Numbered from the stretch's first letter, positions 1-11,651 are shown. The stretch is DNA of 64,000 bases from Kaiparowitsia implicata GSE-PSE-MK54-09C (GCA_019359435.1 JAHHHI010000081.1:1-64000), one strand, 5' to 3'. Numbers and translations are program-made. Notes: generated by a model from the sequence alone, not told the origin.

Positions 1-491
1 CAGAAGATTTGGGTCAAGTCGAGGCGCGCTAGACTCAAAGACATGGCTGAGGTGCTTAGAATTCAATACTTTGAGCGTAACCCTCAGCCTTTCTTTCAGC
101 ACTTCACTCGTTGTCGAACTCAGGTTACTAAGAACCCGTTTATACATGAAGCTGCGCCCCTATCGTGACCAAATTTTGCACAGGCAGCTAGCGCAATTGT
201 GGTCAGAGGTGCTAAGACTACGAAATAGGGTTTGATCGAATGCAGCGCTAAGTACCGAAACAGGCCATCCTCTTCATGACCACTCCAGCGCCATGCATCG
301 ACCCAAAGCCCTGGCTAAATCGCTACCCACATCTGCTGCCCGACCCCTTCTCTATATAATGGCTAGACTATTGAGCATCTCCCTCATCACTTCGCTAATA
401 TGCCTTAGGTTCTGAGGATTGCTGCGACCGGTCGAGCCATTTCATCCCTGTCCCCTGTTGCCTTCTATAACCCTGAACCGCATCAAGAGTT
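1..491. other. Intergenic region upstream of topA
   Basis: No convincing gene is visible. A consensus -10 hexamer TATAAT lies at 355-360, about 130 bases before the topA start, without a good TTGACA-like -35. It could give topA a leader of roughly 120 nt. I see no stable hairpin or repeat in the rest. The upstream gene must lie outside the window. Confidence 0.5.
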
Positions 492-3338
492 ATGTCCACA
501 CTTGTTATTGTTGAGTCGCCCACCAAAGCCAAGACCATCCGAGGCTATTTGCCACCGGGCTATCGAGTCGAGGCATCAATGGGCCATGTGCGAGATTTGC
601 CCCAGTCTGCCAGCGACATTCCCGCTGCGGTCAAAGGGCAAGATTGGGCCAAAATTGGTGTAAATGTAGATGCCGACTTTGAGCCCCTCTACATCGTCCC
701 CCAAGACAAAAAGAAGGTGGTGAAAGCGCTAAAAGACGCGCTAAAGGATGCGGACGAACTGGTGCTGGCCACAGACGAAGACCGTGAAGGAGAAAGCATT
801 AGCTGGCACCTGCTGCAGGTGCTGAAGCCCAAGGTGCCGATCAAGCGCATGGTATTTCATGAAATTACTGAATCTGCCATTCAAGATGCGCTGTCTAATT
901 GCCGTACGGTAGATGAACAGCTCGTGCGGGCGCAGGAAACGCGGCGTATCTTAGATCGGTTGGTGGGGTATACGCTATCGCCCTTGCTGTGGAAGAAAAT
1001 TGCCTGGGGACTATCGGCAGGGCGGGTGCAGTCAGTGGCAGTGCGGCTGCTGGTGCTGCGCGAGCGGCAGCGACGAGCCTTCCGCAAGGGCAGCTATTGG
1101 GATCTGAAGGCGCTGCTGAGTCAGGCCGACACCCCGTTTGATGCCAAGCTCGTGACGCTGGGCGGCACCCGCATTGCCACAGGGTCAGACTTTGATGAAG
1201 CCACGGGGCAGGTGATTGCTGGACGGAATGTGCTGCTGCTGGGTGAAGAAGAGGCGCGATCGCTCCAAGATCGACTGCAACAAAGCACCTGGACGGTAGC
1301 CAGCCTGGATGAGCGGCCCTCCACCCGCAAGCCCTCGCCACCCTTCACCACCTCAACCCTACAGCAAGAAGCCAACCGCAAGCTGCGCTTCTCAGCCCGA
1401 GACACCATGCGCGTGGCTCAAAGCCTCTATGAGCAAGGCTATATCACCTACATGCGGACAGACTCGGTGCACCTGTCGCAGCAGGCGATCGCCGCTGCCC
1501 GATCCTGTGTAGAGACCAAGTACGGCACCGACTACCTTAGCCCTCAGCCGCGTCAATACACCACGAAGAGCAAGGGTGCACAGGAAGCCCACGAGGCTAT
1601 TCGCCCGTCGGGGACTAACTTTCGCACACCGCAGGAAACCGGGCTGTCGGGCCGAGAACTGAATTTGTATGACCTGATTTGGAAGCGCACCGTCGCCACC
1701 CAGATGGCAGAGGCGCGCCAAACTCACATCACCATTAACCTAGAAGCCGAAGACGCAGGCTTCCGCGCCACCGGCAAGCGAATTGATTTTCCTGGCTTCT
1801 TCCGAGCCTACGTAGAAGGCTCGGACGATCCCGATGCAGCGCTAGAGAGCCAAGAGGTGGTTTTGCCTCCGCTGCGCGTTGGGGATCACCCGTCTTGTCA
1901 AGAGTTGGAGGCGATCGCCCACGAAACTCAGCCCCCTGCCCGCTTCACAGAAGCCACCCTGGTCAAAACGCTAGAAAGCGAAGGCATTGGTCGCCCGAGC
2001 ACCTACGCCAGCATTATTGGCACCATTATTGACCGAGGCTATGCCCAAATGGCAAACAATAGCCTCATCCCCAGCTTTACCGCTTTCGCAGTTACCAGCC
2101 TGTTAGAAAACTATTTTCCAGACTTGGTAGATACCAGCTTTACCGCCCGGATGGAGCGCACCCTAGACGATATCTCGACCGGTGAAGCCGAGTGGCTCCC
2201 CTACCTTAAGGAGTTTTATCTGGGTGAGCTAGGGCTTGATACCCAAGTCAAGCAGCAAGAAACTCAGATCGACCCGGGTGAAGCCCGCACAATCACCCTG
2301 GAAGGACTGGAAGTAAAGGTGCGGATTGGCCGCTACGGCGCCTACATCGAAACCGATGGCGACGAAGGCCCCGTCAAAGCGACCATTCCTCAAGACCTAA
2401 CACCCTCTGACCTCGACCCCAGCCAAGTCGAAGTGCTGCTGCGGCAGAAGACCGAAGGCCCCGATAAGGTTGGTCTTCACCCAGATACAGGAGAGCCCAT
2501 CTATAAGCTGATTGGCCCCTACGGCCCCTATGTGCAGCTCGGTGATGAAGCCGAAGACAACACCAAGCCCAAACGCGCCTCGCTGCCCAAGGGCGTCAAG
2601 CTAGATGATGTCACCCTCGAGATGGCGGTGGGGCTGTTGGCCTTGCCGCGCACCTTAGGCCTGCATCCCGACACTGAAGGCCGAGTGCAGGCGGGTCTAG
2701 GGCGGTTTGGCCCGTTTGTGGTGCATGCCAAAGGGCCGGAGGGTAAGCCCGAGTATCGCTCCATCAAAGGTGAGGATGACGTGCTGACGATCACGCTAGA
2801 GCGGGCGCTGCAACTGCTAGCAGAGCCTAAAACCGGGCGGGGGCGGCGGTCCTCCACACCATTGCGAGAGCTGGGTGTCCACCCAGAGGATGGCGAACCC
2901 GTGAATATTTACAAAGGGCCCTATGGAACCTACATCAAGCATGGCAAGGTGAATGCGTCGCTGCCAGAGGGTGAAACCGTAGAGTCGGTGTCGCTAGAGG
3001 CAGCAGTGCAGGCGATCGCCGCAAAGGCCAGCACCAAAAAAACGGGTCGCTCTACAAAGAAGACTGCGGCCAAATCAACCACCAAATCAACCACCAAGTC
3101 CACGCGGAAATCGACCGCTGGCACCGCGAAAAAATCCACCAAGTCCACTACAAAATCAACACCCAAGGCAACAACCGCAAAAAAATCCACCCCAAAATCT
3201 ACAACTACGAAGAAAGCCACCGGGAGCAGCACGCGGCAGACAAGCTCAAAATCGGCAGCTAAATCAAGCAGCACCGGTAGCTCCACTAAAGCCAGCGCTC
3301 GTCGCAAAGCCGCAGACCAGCCGGACACCGATGAGTAA
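492..3338 (+). CDS. topA: DNA topoisomerase I (type IA)
   Basis: Relaxes negatively supercoiled DNA by transient single-strand cleavage through a 5'-phosphotyrosine. An N-terminal TOPRIM domain carries the acidic motif DEDREGE at residues 95-101. The active-site tyrosine is Y320 in YITYMRTDS. The C-terminal third has repeated topoisomerase C-terminal units ([32 protein letters not shown]) instead of the cysteine zinc fingers of the E. coli enzyme. The last ~90 residues are a low-complexity tail of Lys, Ser and Thr (KSTTKS-like units), probably disordered and DNA-binding. The ATG at 492 starts directly with the conserved [14 protein letters not shown] block. A strong palindromic terminator follows. 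At 948 residues it is longer than E. coli TopA (865) because of the repeats and tail. Confidence 0.97.
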   Translation: MSTLVIVESPTKAKTIRGYLPPGYRVEASMGHVRDLPQSASDIPAAVKGQDWAKIGVNVDADFEPLYIVPQDKKKVVKALKDALKDADELVLATDEDREGESISWHLLQVLKPKVPIKRMVFHEITESAIQDALSNCRTVDEQLVRAQETRRILDRLVGYTLSPLLWKKIAWGLSAGRVQSVAVRLLVLRERQRRAFRKGSYWDLKALLSQADTPFDAKLVTLGGTRIATGSDFDEATGQVIAGRNVLLLGEEEARSLQDRLQQSTWTVASLDERPSTRKPSPPFTTSTLQQEANRKLRFSARDTMRVAQSLYEQGYITYMRTDSVHLSQQAIAAARSCVETKYGTDYLSPQPRQYTTKSKGAQEAHEAIRPSGTNFRTPQETGLSGRELNLYDLIWKRTVATQMAEARQTHITINLEAEDAGFRATGKRIDFPGFFRAYVEGSDDPDAALESQEVVLPPLRVGDHPSCQELEAIAHETQPPARFTEATLVKTLESEGIGRPSTYASIIGTIIDRGYAQMANNSLIPSFTAFAVTSLLENYFPDLVDTSFTARMERTLDDISTGEAEWLPYLKEFYLGELGLDTQVKQQETQIDPGEARTITLEGLEVKVRIGRYGAYIETDGDEGPVKATIPQDLTPSDLDPSQVEVLLRQKTEGPDKVGLHPDTGEPIYKLIGPYGPYVQLGDEAEDNTKPKRASLPKGVKLDDVTLEMAVGLLALPRTLGLHPDTEGRVQAGLGRFGPFVVHAKGPEGKPEYRSIKGEDDVLTITLERALQLLAEPKTGRGRRSSTPLRELGVHPEDGEPVNIYKGPYGTYIKHGKVNASLPEGETVESVSLEAAVQAIAAKASTKKTGRSTKKTAAKSTTKSTTKSTRKSTAGTAKKSTKSTTKSTPKATTAKKSTPKSTTTKKATGSSTRQTSSKSAAKSSSTGSSTKASARRKAADQPDTDE

Positions 3339-3371
3339 GACAGTTGAGTAAGGCAGGTAGCCGTTGGCTCT

Positions 3372-3421
3372 AAGCGCGGGATAGGCAGAGCGATCGCTCT
3401 GCCTATCCCGCGCTTTTTTAT
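3372..3421 (+). terminator. HIP1-centred palindromic terminator of topA
   Basis: A perfect 44-base palindrome (3372-3415) centred on the HIP1 octamer GCGATCGC is followed at once by a run of T. The arms are AAGCGCGGGATAGGCAGAG and its complement. The position, 34 bases after the topA stop, and the T-run fit an intrinsic terminator. Confidence 0.85.
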
Positions 3422-3469
3422 GCCCAGTGCAGCAAGCACCACCGCAGCCAGCGCTATAGAATTTGGAAG

Positions 3470-4474
3470 ATGGCAACGATTCAGGAAAAGGGCATGGACA
3501 TCAGAACCGGATTTGTCGGCACCGTGGGCAACACCCCGCTCATCCGTCTCAATAGCTTTAGTGACAAAACCGGCTGTGAGATTTTAGGCAAGGCAGAATT
3601 CCTCAACCCTGGCGGCTCCGTCAAAGACCGTGCGGCTCTCTATATTATTGAAGATGCTGAGAAGAAGGGGTTGCTAAAGCCCGGTGGCACGGTGGTAGAA
3701 GGCACAGCTGGCAACACAGGCATTGGACTGGCCCACATCTGCAACGCTAAAGGCTATCGCTGCCTGATCATCATCCCCGAAACCCAGTCTCAGGAAAAGA
3801 TCGATCTGCTACGCGCGCTCGGGGCTGAGGTTCGCCCCGTCCCTGCGGTGCCTTACCGCGATCCCAATAATTTCGTTAAGCTTTCTGGCACGATTGCTGC
3901 CGAAATGGACAATGCCATTTGGGCCAACCAGTTTGATAACCCGGCAAACCGACTCGCCCATTATGAAACTACCGGGCCTGAACTTTGGGCACAGACAGAC
4001 GGCCGCATCGATGCTTGGGTGTCTGCTACGGGCACAGGCGGCACCTATGCTGGCGTGACCCAGTTCCTAAAGGAGAAGAACCCGACCCTCAAATGTGTGC
4101 TGGCAGACCCAATGGGCAGTGCTCTCTACCACTATTTCAAAACAGGAGAGTTTAAGAGCGAAGGCAACTCTGTGACAGAAGGCATTGGCACCAGTCGCCT
4201 GACCGAGAACCTCAACGGTGCCCCAGTAGACGAGGCCGTGCAGGTAGATGATGCCGAGATGCTTCGAGTGGTTTATCAACTGCTACGGCGCGACGGGCTG
4301 TTTATGGGGGGCTCGGTGGGCATCAATGTAGGCGCTGCGGTGGCGGTGGCCAAGCAAATGGGGCCAGGGCACACCATTGTGACCATTTTGTGTGATGGCG
4401 GCGCTCGCTATCAGTCGCGGCTATACAATCCCGAATGGCTCGCTAGCAAAGGGCTTTCAGTCCCTGAGCTGTAA
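3470..4474 (+). CDS. cysK: Cysteine synthase (O-acetylserine sulfhydrylase)
   Basis: PLP-dependent fold-type II enzyme that makes cysteine from O-acetylserine and sulfide in the cytoplasm. The PLP lysine is K52 in the motif NPGGSVKDRA. The phosphate and substrate loop reads TAGNTGIGLA, a variant of the usual TSGNTG, and the glycine-rich loop is TGTGGTYAG. The length of 334 residues is normal for the family. An alternative start is the ATG at 3494 (MDIRTGFVG), which has AGGAAAAGG just upstream and lines up better with typical CysK N-termini; the longer form would add eight residues. It stands alone between topA and an acyltransferase. The distinction between CysK and CysM types cannot be settled by eye. 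Confidence 0.9.
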   Translation: MATIQEKGMDIRTGFVGTVGNTPLIRLNSFSDKTGCEILGKAEFLNPGGSVKDRAALYIIEDAEKKGLLKPGGTVVEGTAGNTGIGLAHICNAKGYRCLIIIPETQSQEKIDLLRALGAEVRPVPAVPYRDPNNFVKLSGTIAAEMDNAIWANQFDNPANRLAHYETTGPELWAQTDGRIDAWVSATGTGGTYAGVTQFLKEKNPTLKCVLADPMGSALYHYFKTGEFKSEGNSVTEGIGTSRLTENLNGAPVDEAVQVDDAEMLRVVYQLLRRDGLFMGGSVGINVGAAVAVAKQMGPGHTIVTILCDGGARYQSRLYNPEWLASKGLSVPEL

Positions 4475-4652
4475 CCCAGTGCTGGGGGCTGTCCCTTCTG
4501 TTTCTGGGGTGGGAATGATGGAAAAGGGAGCGATCGCCCCTCGGGAAGCCGACATCCACAGTCGCGCCGGATTGGGGGCAGACGGTTTGCCCTGCACTCG
4601 TACTCCTTGAGATCACCATGCCGTTGACCTGATCCCAGGGGCGATCGCTCTA

Positions 4653-6152
4653 GTGTCCCAGTCCATTGGTTCCCCCTGCGCTATGCCCAGACCCACCGCC
4701 AAAATTCAACCCCCCTTAGCATTCATTCCGCCACGATTCAACCCATGGGTCTGGCGTTTGGTGCAGTTGCTGTTGCCATTGCGCATGCGCTACATCAGCC
4801 AAATTTCAGAGGTCAGTGTGACCCATGGCGATCGCCTGGTTGACCTATATCGCGACTTTCAGGCAGAAAAAATTCGGTTCTTGATGGCCTTTCGCCATCC
4901 TAGCGTTACAGATCCCGAATGCCTGTTTCGACTGCTGTCCCACGATGTGCCCCAAGCAGCACGCCGAGGGGGAGTTTCACTAACCCAACCGGTTCATTCT
5001 CATTTCATTTACGATCGCGGCATCCCTCTGTGGGCAGGGCCTGCGGTGGGGTGGCTTTATGCGCGCCTGGGCGGCATTCCCATCAAGCGCGGCAAGGTTG
5101 ATACTCCCAGCTTGCGCAGCATTCGGCAGCACTTTGCCCACGGGCGGTTTCCGATGGCAGCTGCTCCCGAAGGCGCCACCAATGGCCATAGCGAAATCGT
5201 CAGTCCCATCGAACCAGGCATGGCCCAGTTCGGCTTTTGGTGTGCTGAAGATCTGGAAAAAGCAGGCCGCACAGAAACCGTATGGATACTCCCCATCGGT
5301 TTGCAGTATCAGTTCGTCACGCCGCCTTGGCGCGCCCTAGAGAGCCTGCTGAGTGAGCTAGAGCAGGCCAGCGGCATTCCTCCCCACCCATCTCTCAACT
5401 TGCACGATGGCGTAGACCCAACCCATCGGCAGCAGACTGTTCTGTATGGGCGGTTACTTCGCTTGGGTGAGCACTTATTGCAGCTGATGGAGCAGTTCTA
5501 CACTACGTTTTACCATCAATCCCTAACGCCGCCCGCAGCAGTCGCAGACCGCAGGCCTGCAATTGCAGAACAGAGAGATGAGTCGGTAGACGGCGCGAGG
5601 GTTGAAGAACTTGATTCCCTTGACTCTAACTCGACGCTACGCTCGCGCCTACAGGCCCTACTCAATACAGCCCTCTCTGTAGCGGAAGAGTTTTTTGGCA
5701 TGACGCCTAAGGGGAGCTTTACCGAGCGCTGTCGCCGCATTGAGCAGGCCGCCTGGGACTGGATCTATCGGGAAGATTTAAAGCAGACGGACGGCATGGC
5801 TCCAGTCGAGTTGGGGCTGGCGAATCGCATTGCCGAAGAAGCCGACCTCCGTATCTGGCACATGCGGGTCGTCGAAACCTTTGTCAGCGTTACTGGCTAC
5901 TACGTTAAGGAAAAACCCACTGCCGAGCGCTTTGCAGAAACGTTGCTGCTGGTGCGAGACGTGGTGATGCGGCTCAAAGGCGATGACCCATTGCCACAGC
6001 CTAAACTCGGGCAGCGCCGTGCCCACATCACAATTGGAGAGCCCATATCCATCAGCGATCGCCTGCTAGACTACCGCAAAAACCGAAAAGGGGCGATCGC
6101 CGCCTTTACCCAAGACTTACAAACCGCACTAGAGTCCATGATTCTGCCTTGA
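4653..6152 (+). CDS. PlsC-like glycerolipid acyltransferase family protein
   Basis: A 499-residue protein with PlsC/LPLAT acyltransferase hallmarks: the HX4D catalytic motif in FRHPSVTDPE near residue 80 and the acceptor-binding PEG block (APEGATNGHSE) near residue 172. The family moves acyl chains onto glycerophosphates or related acceptors at the membrane. The protein is about twice the length of a minimal PlsC; the C-terminal half (about residues 300-499) is helical, of unknown role and contains no recognised second domain. The start is given as the GTG at 4653; an in-frame ATG lies at 4683. The substrate is unknown, so it should not be taken as the housekeeping PlsC. No operon partners: cysK ends 178 bases upstream. 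Confidence 0.75.
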   Translation: MSQSIGSPCAMPRPTAKIQPPLAFIPPRFNPWVWRLVQLLLPLRMRYISQISEVSVTHGDRLVDLYRDFQAEKIRFLMAFRHPSVTDPECLFRLLSHDVPQAARRGGVSLTQPVHSHFIYDRGIPLWAGPAVGWLYARLGGIPIKRGKVDTPSLRSIRQHFAHGRFPMAAAPEGATNGHSEIVSPIEPGMAQFGFWCAEDLEKAGRTETVWILPIGLQYQFVTPPWRALESLLSELEQASGIPPHPSLNLHDGVDPTHRQQTVLYGRLLRLGEHLLQLMEQFYTTFYHQSLTPPAAVADRRPAIAEQRDESVDGARVEELDSLDSNSTLRSRLQALLNTALSVAEEFFGMTPKGSFTERCRRIEQAAWDWIYREDLKQTDGMAPVELGLANRIAEEADLRIWHMRVVETFVSVTGYYVKEKPTAERFAETLLLVRDVVMRLKGDDPLPQPKLGQRRAHITIGEPISISDRLLDYRKNRKGAIAAFTQDLQTALESMILP

Positions 6153-6167
6153 CCCTCCTGTCCACGG

Positions 6168-6215
6168 TGAGATGCAGAGGGGGATGAGATGCAGAGAGGG
6201 ATGAGATGCAGAGGA
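6168..6215. repeat. Short tandem repeat, ~17-bp unit
   Basis: Three imperfect copies of a GAGATGCAGAG(A/G)GGGAT unit follow the acyltransferase stop codon and run into a HIP1 site. Simple slippage-type repeat with no obvious function. Confidence 0.7.
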
Positions 6216-6415
6216 GCGATCGCCCCTGGCAATAAAACTTAATAGCTTAAATCTCGCAAACGCCTTGGAGAGCGCCACCTTTCGCCTCATAATGGGGTTA
6301 CTTCTTTTACATGAGCATTATGGGTTTGCTACTCATGCGTTGAGCCTTATAGGAGGTTCGTCGAATCAGCAAGCCCCGTCCATGCATCATATTCATTCAT
6401 TAAGGAAGAATACTC

Positions 6416-6694
6416 ATGGTTCAACGCGGTTCCAAGGTTAAAATCCTTCGCAAAGAATCCTACTGGTTTCAAGATGTGGGCACCGTTGCCACTGTCGACC
6501 AGAGTGGCATCAAATACCCAGTCATTGTTCGCTTTGAAAAAGTGAACTACGCTGGCGTCAATACCAACAACTTCGCCCTTAGCGAAGTGACTGAAGTGGG
6601 TGCGCCACCTAAGGCCGCCAAGGCTGCAGCAAAACCAGCTGCCAAGCCAGCACCTAAACCCGAGGCTTCGCCAGAAGGCAACTCCGAAGGCTAG
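6416..6694 (+). CDS. psaE: Photosystem I reaction centre subunit IV (PsaE)
   Basis: Stromal-side PSI subunit that helps ferredoxin docking and cyclic electron flow. The SH3-like core occupies residues 1-65, beginning [17 protein letters not shown] with the conserved [11 protein letters not shown] segment near residue 50. Residues 66-92 form an Ala/Pro/Lys-rich extension ([14 protein letters not shown]) absent from the shortest cyanobacterial PsaE proteins and probably flexible. A ribosome binding site, AAGGAAGA, lies about 8 bases before the ATG. The gene is monocistronic and ends in a strong terminator. A -10-like CATAAT (6288-6293) and TATAGG (6349) are possible promoter elements. Confidence 0.97.
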   Translation: MVQRGSKVKILRKESYWFQDVGTVATVDQSGIKYPVIVRFEKVNYAGVNTNNFALSEVTEVGAPPKAAKAAAKPAAKPAPKPEASPEGNSEG

Positions 6695-6718
6695 ACTGCA
6701 CATATCCTAAAGCGCTAG

Positions 6719-6779
6719 TTAGGGCTAGATACAGTAGATGCGTAGTAACACGTCTGCTATATCTAGCCCTAATCTTTTT
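6719..6779 (+). terminator. Intrinsic terminator of psaE
   Basis: A long imperfect hairpin: TTAGGGCTAGATA pairs with TATCTAGCCCTAA across a loop of about 30 bases, followed by CTTTTTC. It begins 25 bases after the psaE stop codon. Confidence 0.8.
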
Positions 6780-6827
6780 CTATGTCAGTTCAGCAAATTC
6801 CTAAAACCGTGTTGTCCGCGTTGGTTT

Positions 6828-6868
6828 AGCGTTGATTCAGCCTCGCAGCGCGGGACTGAATCAACGCT
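6828..6868. repeat. Inverted repeat (hairpin) between psaE and prk
   Basis: AGCGTTGATTCAG and CTGAATCAACGCT form a perfect 13-bp stem around a 15-base GC-rich loop. There is no T-run on either strand, so it is not a classical terminator. It may be the 3' boundary of the structured region next to it. Confidence 0.6.
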
Positions 6869-6917
6869 ATCGATCTCACAGTGAATATATAATCAACGTC
6901 AACTCAGATTAGCGAGC

Positions 6918-7163
6918 TTTGGGGCACCGCGAGACGCGCAGTGCCCCAAAACCCTAAATGCTGACTGCCTGACACATCTCTGAAACCCCTGATCTCTCGT
7001 CAGTCGCGCTGCCTTAAAGCCTATTTGATTAAGCCTTTCGGCTCCAATCCGTAAGCTATGACCTGCGGCTCTGCACCAACGTATTTTCAAGGCTTTCGGA
7101 ACTCGTGTCAGGCAAACAGCCCTAAATGCGCTGTAGGTATCTTGCACGGCACATTTAGGGTTT
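6918..7163 (-). ncRNA. Candidate structured RNA with nested long-range pairing, downstream of prk
   Basis: Two nested inverted repeats span about 215 bases: AAACCCTAAATG (6949-6960) with CATTTAGGGTTT (7152-7163), and TGCCTGACAC (6966-6975) with GTGTCAGGCA (7105-7114). A third element, CCCTAAATG at 7121-7129, can also pair with 7152-7160, so two folds compete. A perfect hairpin, TTTGGGGCAC with GTGCCCCAAA, closes the region at 6918-6950. The region lies between the convergent genes psaE and prk. A small minus-strand open frame here (82 codons) looks unlike a protein. It may be a trans-acting RNA, a prk 3' UTR structure or a decayed mobile repeat. The strand is inferred only from the position of prk. 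Confidence 0.35.
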
Positions 7164-7276
7164 GAGTTTATCTCGAACTCAGGTTCATATCACCACCACT
7201 GGGAGCGTCTAATGTGAGAGCCCCACTCTTTGTATTGAGGCAACGTAAGCACCTAAGCTGACACTATATACGCCAA

Positions 7277-8290
7277 CTAATTGACAGCCGCTTTCGCCGC
7301 CATCGATACCGTACCGCCTACCAATTGCTCACACGTCGCCCGCATCTTCAGTCCAACTAACACCTGGAACAGACCGCTACCATTGTTAGAACCCGGATAA
7401 TCCTTGTGCTTCAGCAATAGCTCCGTCATCTCACCGTGATATTTAGCCGACGTATTGCTGAGGTGACTCTCGATATAAATCAATTCCTCTAGCCGATCAA
7501 ATTGCCCATCAACCTCTAAGACTGACACACTGTTTTTGTAGTACGTGTCAGGGCCATAGGCAAGACGAATACCCGGGTAAGAGCAGGTGAGCTTACGTCC
7601 GCAAGGAATCCAATCAATCGTAGAGCCTTCGTCAAATAGATAGACAGGCTCAAACCCCTCTATTCCATCCTTCTGCATCAGCCGAACTCGAAGCACCTTG
7701 CGCTCAGTGTCATCTTTGATTAACCGAGTTGGCAAAATCTGAATCACTACATCAGCATGCTGCTTTTGTGGGTCGATATAGGCCATAAAGTCAGGGCGCC
7801 GAGAGTTGATAGCGGCCAGCACATCTTCATAGGTGTGCCCACGCTCCGCCATGTCGCGCTGAATCTTCCAGGCGATCTTTACTTCATCATCAATATCAAG
7901 ATAAACACTAAAGTCCAGCAGCGCTCGCATGCGATCGTCATACATGGGGTGCAGCCCTTCAACCACCACGATTCGGTTCGGATGAATCGTTTCTGGCGGA
8001 TCAATCAGCCCCGTTTCGTGATTATAAATCGGCTTTTCAATTGACTTGCCTTCCTTTAGAGCTTTGATTTGCTCATACATCAAGTCAAAATTATTGGCTT
8101 TGGGGTTTAGCGCCGTTACGCCAACTTCTTTCCGCTGATAACGGTCAAGCGAGTGATAATCATCAAGGCAGATGACCGTCATCATCTCTTCGCCAAACAA
8201 ATCTGCTAAGCGACGAAGAAACGTAGACTTCCCACAGCCGGAGTCCCCTGCCACTCCAATTAACACGACACGGTCTAGCTGACTGGTCAT
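7277..8290 (-). CDS. prk: Phosphoribulokinase
   Basis: Calvin-cycle enzyme that phosphorylates ribulose 5-phosphate to ribulose 1,5-bisphosphate with ATP in the cytosol. The P-loop is GDSGCGKST (residues 16-24). The redox cysteines C19 and C41 are both present, as is the C-terminal cysteine pair in PCGRKLTC, so thioredoxin control and CP12/GAPDH complex formation are expected. At 337 residues it is of normal cyanobacterial length. It is transcribed divergently from petH across 836 bases of non-coding sequence. A 15-base palindrome at 8617-8631 could be a regulator site. Confidence 0.97.
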   Translation of the reverse strand: MTSQLDRVVLIGVAGDSGCGKSTFLRRLADLFGEEMMTVICLDDYHSLDRYQRKEVGVTALNPKANNFDLMYEQIKALKEGKSIEKPIYNHETGLIDPPETIHPNRIVVVEGLHPMYDDRMRALLDFSVYLDIDDEVKIAWKIQRDMAERGHTYEDVLAAINSRRPDFMAYIDPQKQHADVVIQILPTRLIKDDTERKVLRVRLMQKDGIEGFEPVYLFDEGSTIDWIPCGRKLTCSYPGIRLAYGPDTYYKNSVSVLEVDGQFDRLEELIYIESHLSNTSAKYHGEMTELLLKHKDYPGSNNGSGLFQVLVGLKMRATCEQLVGGTVSMAAKAAVN

Positions 8291-10359
<2,069 letters not shown>

Positions 10360-10600
10360 CATTGATGACATCTTGGTGAGTGATGGTTGTGTAGGAGATA
10401 CCTCGAACAACCATCGTGCCTAAAGGCTAGGATGGAGCAGGGCTTGTCTGAATCTGGTTGAGTTTGTCAGCACTGGTTCTGGTAGTGGGCAAACATAGTT
10501 GAGGCTAAGCCTTAAAGTCTGTAACGCTGTGCCACAGGCGATATGGGGTTTGAAGACTCTAGTTGTATGGGCTATTTGTCAAGATTGTATGATATTCGTT

Positions 10601-10629
10601 AGGCGTGCCGTTGGGTACGCCTTTTTATT
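10601..10629 (+). terminator. Intrinsic terminator just ahead of a small gene
   Basis: GGCGTGCC-GTTG-GGTACGCC makes an 8-bp stem with one G-T wobble, followed by TTTTTATT. It ends only about 12 bases before the ATG at 10640. It may end the petH transcript or an unseen RNA in 10360-10600, or act as an attenuator for the small gene. Confidence 0.65.
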
Positions 10630-10639
10630 CTGGGTCGCT

Positions 10640-10858
10640 ATGTCTTTATCGAAAGCGGAAGCTAAATCTCTCTTAGAGCGGCTGATCTTTGAGAATGAAA
10701 CGCCGCGCGGTTGGGCGCAGGATGTTTGGGACTTTAGCCCTACATTGGGTGAGACTGCTGCTAACTTGGTTGATGTCTTTGATGCGCTGGTTGAGTGTTG
10801 CCCTGATGAGAAGTTAGAAAATTTGCTGCAGTCGCTTTATCGCGAGTTGGAGCAGTAA
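10640..10858 (+). CDS. Small conserved-type hypothetical protein, 72 aa
   Basis: Not recognised. The frame is open from 10499, but the sensible start is the ATG at 10640 (MSLSKAEAKSLLERLIF), because a terminator hairpin occupies 10601-10629 and the codons before it are not protein-like. The product is a short acidic, mostly helical cytosolic protein ending in LQSLYRELEQ, with no cysteine pair other than CC in VECCPDE and no membrane segment. It lies downstream of petH on the same strand, about 280 bases away. Function unknown. Confidence 0.55.
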   Translation: MSLSKAEAKSLLERLIFENETPRGWAQDVWDFSPTLGETAANLVDVFDALVECCPDEKLENLLQSLYRELEQ

Positions 10859-10940
10859 AACGGTTGGGCTAAGCACTGGTCTGCTGATCTAGGGATGTTG
10901 TGGTAAGGCGATCGCCCGTTCTGCAGTCACACCCAGAGCC

Positions 10941-11651
10941 TCAGACCCGTTGATCTTTACGCCGCCTAAATTCATTGGGAAAAAACTGCTGCAAGAACTC
11001 ACTTCGACAGCCAAACTGCTGCAGGATGTAGAGTAGGTCTTGCTTTCGAACGAGCAGCACCAGTGTTTGGATGGTCGTGATCTGGTGATAGACCGAAGGC
11101 TCTCTTAACGCCTCATCAATCAGATCAAGGCGATCGCGCTCATCTTGGGGCGAAAGCGCAATATCTGCAGAAAAGTAAGCTCTTAGATCCTTTAAGCCCT
11201 CTTCTAGATTGGCGGTAGGGTGGATCAGCTCACGCTCAAACTCACGCAGAAACTGTGAGGTTCGACGTGTTTCTCTAGCTGCGATGATGCGCACACCAAT
11301 TGCCAAAAGGCGATCGTAGAGGCTTTTGATATCAATGGTCAGAAAACCGGTTTCGGTGCGGGCATTGAGGAATGCGACAAAGCTCAACCCTACGGCGATC
11401 GCCTGAATAACCAGCAATACATCTACCACAGGATTGAGCGTAAAAAACTCTGTAACCCAGAGGAGAAAGGTAATAGAGGGGAATAACACCTGAACCAGAA
11501 TCAGGAGCCAAAAGCCGACACTCTTGGCGGGTTCAAAGAACAGCAGTTTTTTGCAGAGATCCATGATCTTCTCATAAGCATCTAGAAGATTGCAGACCCC
11601 TGCAATGCCGGCTACCAGCACAACCGGTAGCCAATCTGTCAAACCATTCAC
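10941..11651 (-). CDS. Membrane protein of unknown function, second gene of a pair
   Basis: A 236-residue protein with three likely membrane segments in its first 95 residues (around WLPVVLVAGIAGV, VGFWLLILVQVLF and VVDVLLVIQAIAVGLSFVA). A charged, helical cytoplasmic part follows, ending in FRRRKDQRV. Its ATG overlaps the stop of the upstream winged-helix gene (ATGA-type junction), so the two are almost certainly cotranslated and work together. No known catalytic motif is visible. The pairing of a soluble DNA-binding-like protein with a small membrane protein could be a sensor/effector unit, but that is inference. Confidence 0.7.
   Translation of the reverse strand: MNGLTDWLPVVLVAGIAGVCNLLDAYEKIMDLCKKLLFFEPAKSVGFWLLILVQVLFPSITFLLWVTEFFTLNPVVDVLLVIQAIAVGLSFVAFLNARTETGFLTIDIKSLYDRLLAIGVRIIAARETRRTSQFLREFERELIHPTANLEEGLKDLRAYFSADIALSPQDERDRLDLIDEALREPSVYHQITTIQTLVLLVRKQDLLYILQQFGCRSEFLQQFFPNEFRRRKDQRV

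Noticed and set aside
895-1341. Long antisense frames inside topA, desC, petH and many other genes.
   Set aside because: They are shadows of high-GC coding sequence without start signals or protein-like composition.
6297-6310. HLR1-like site (GTTAC...TTTAC) in the psaE promoter for RpaB.
   Set aside because: The two half-sites start 9 bases apart; the known HLR1 layout needs 10, and the second unit is imperfect.
6899-7147. Minus-strand 82-codon frame between psaE and prk.
   Set aside because: Composition is not protein-like and it lies in a region dominated by inverted repeats.
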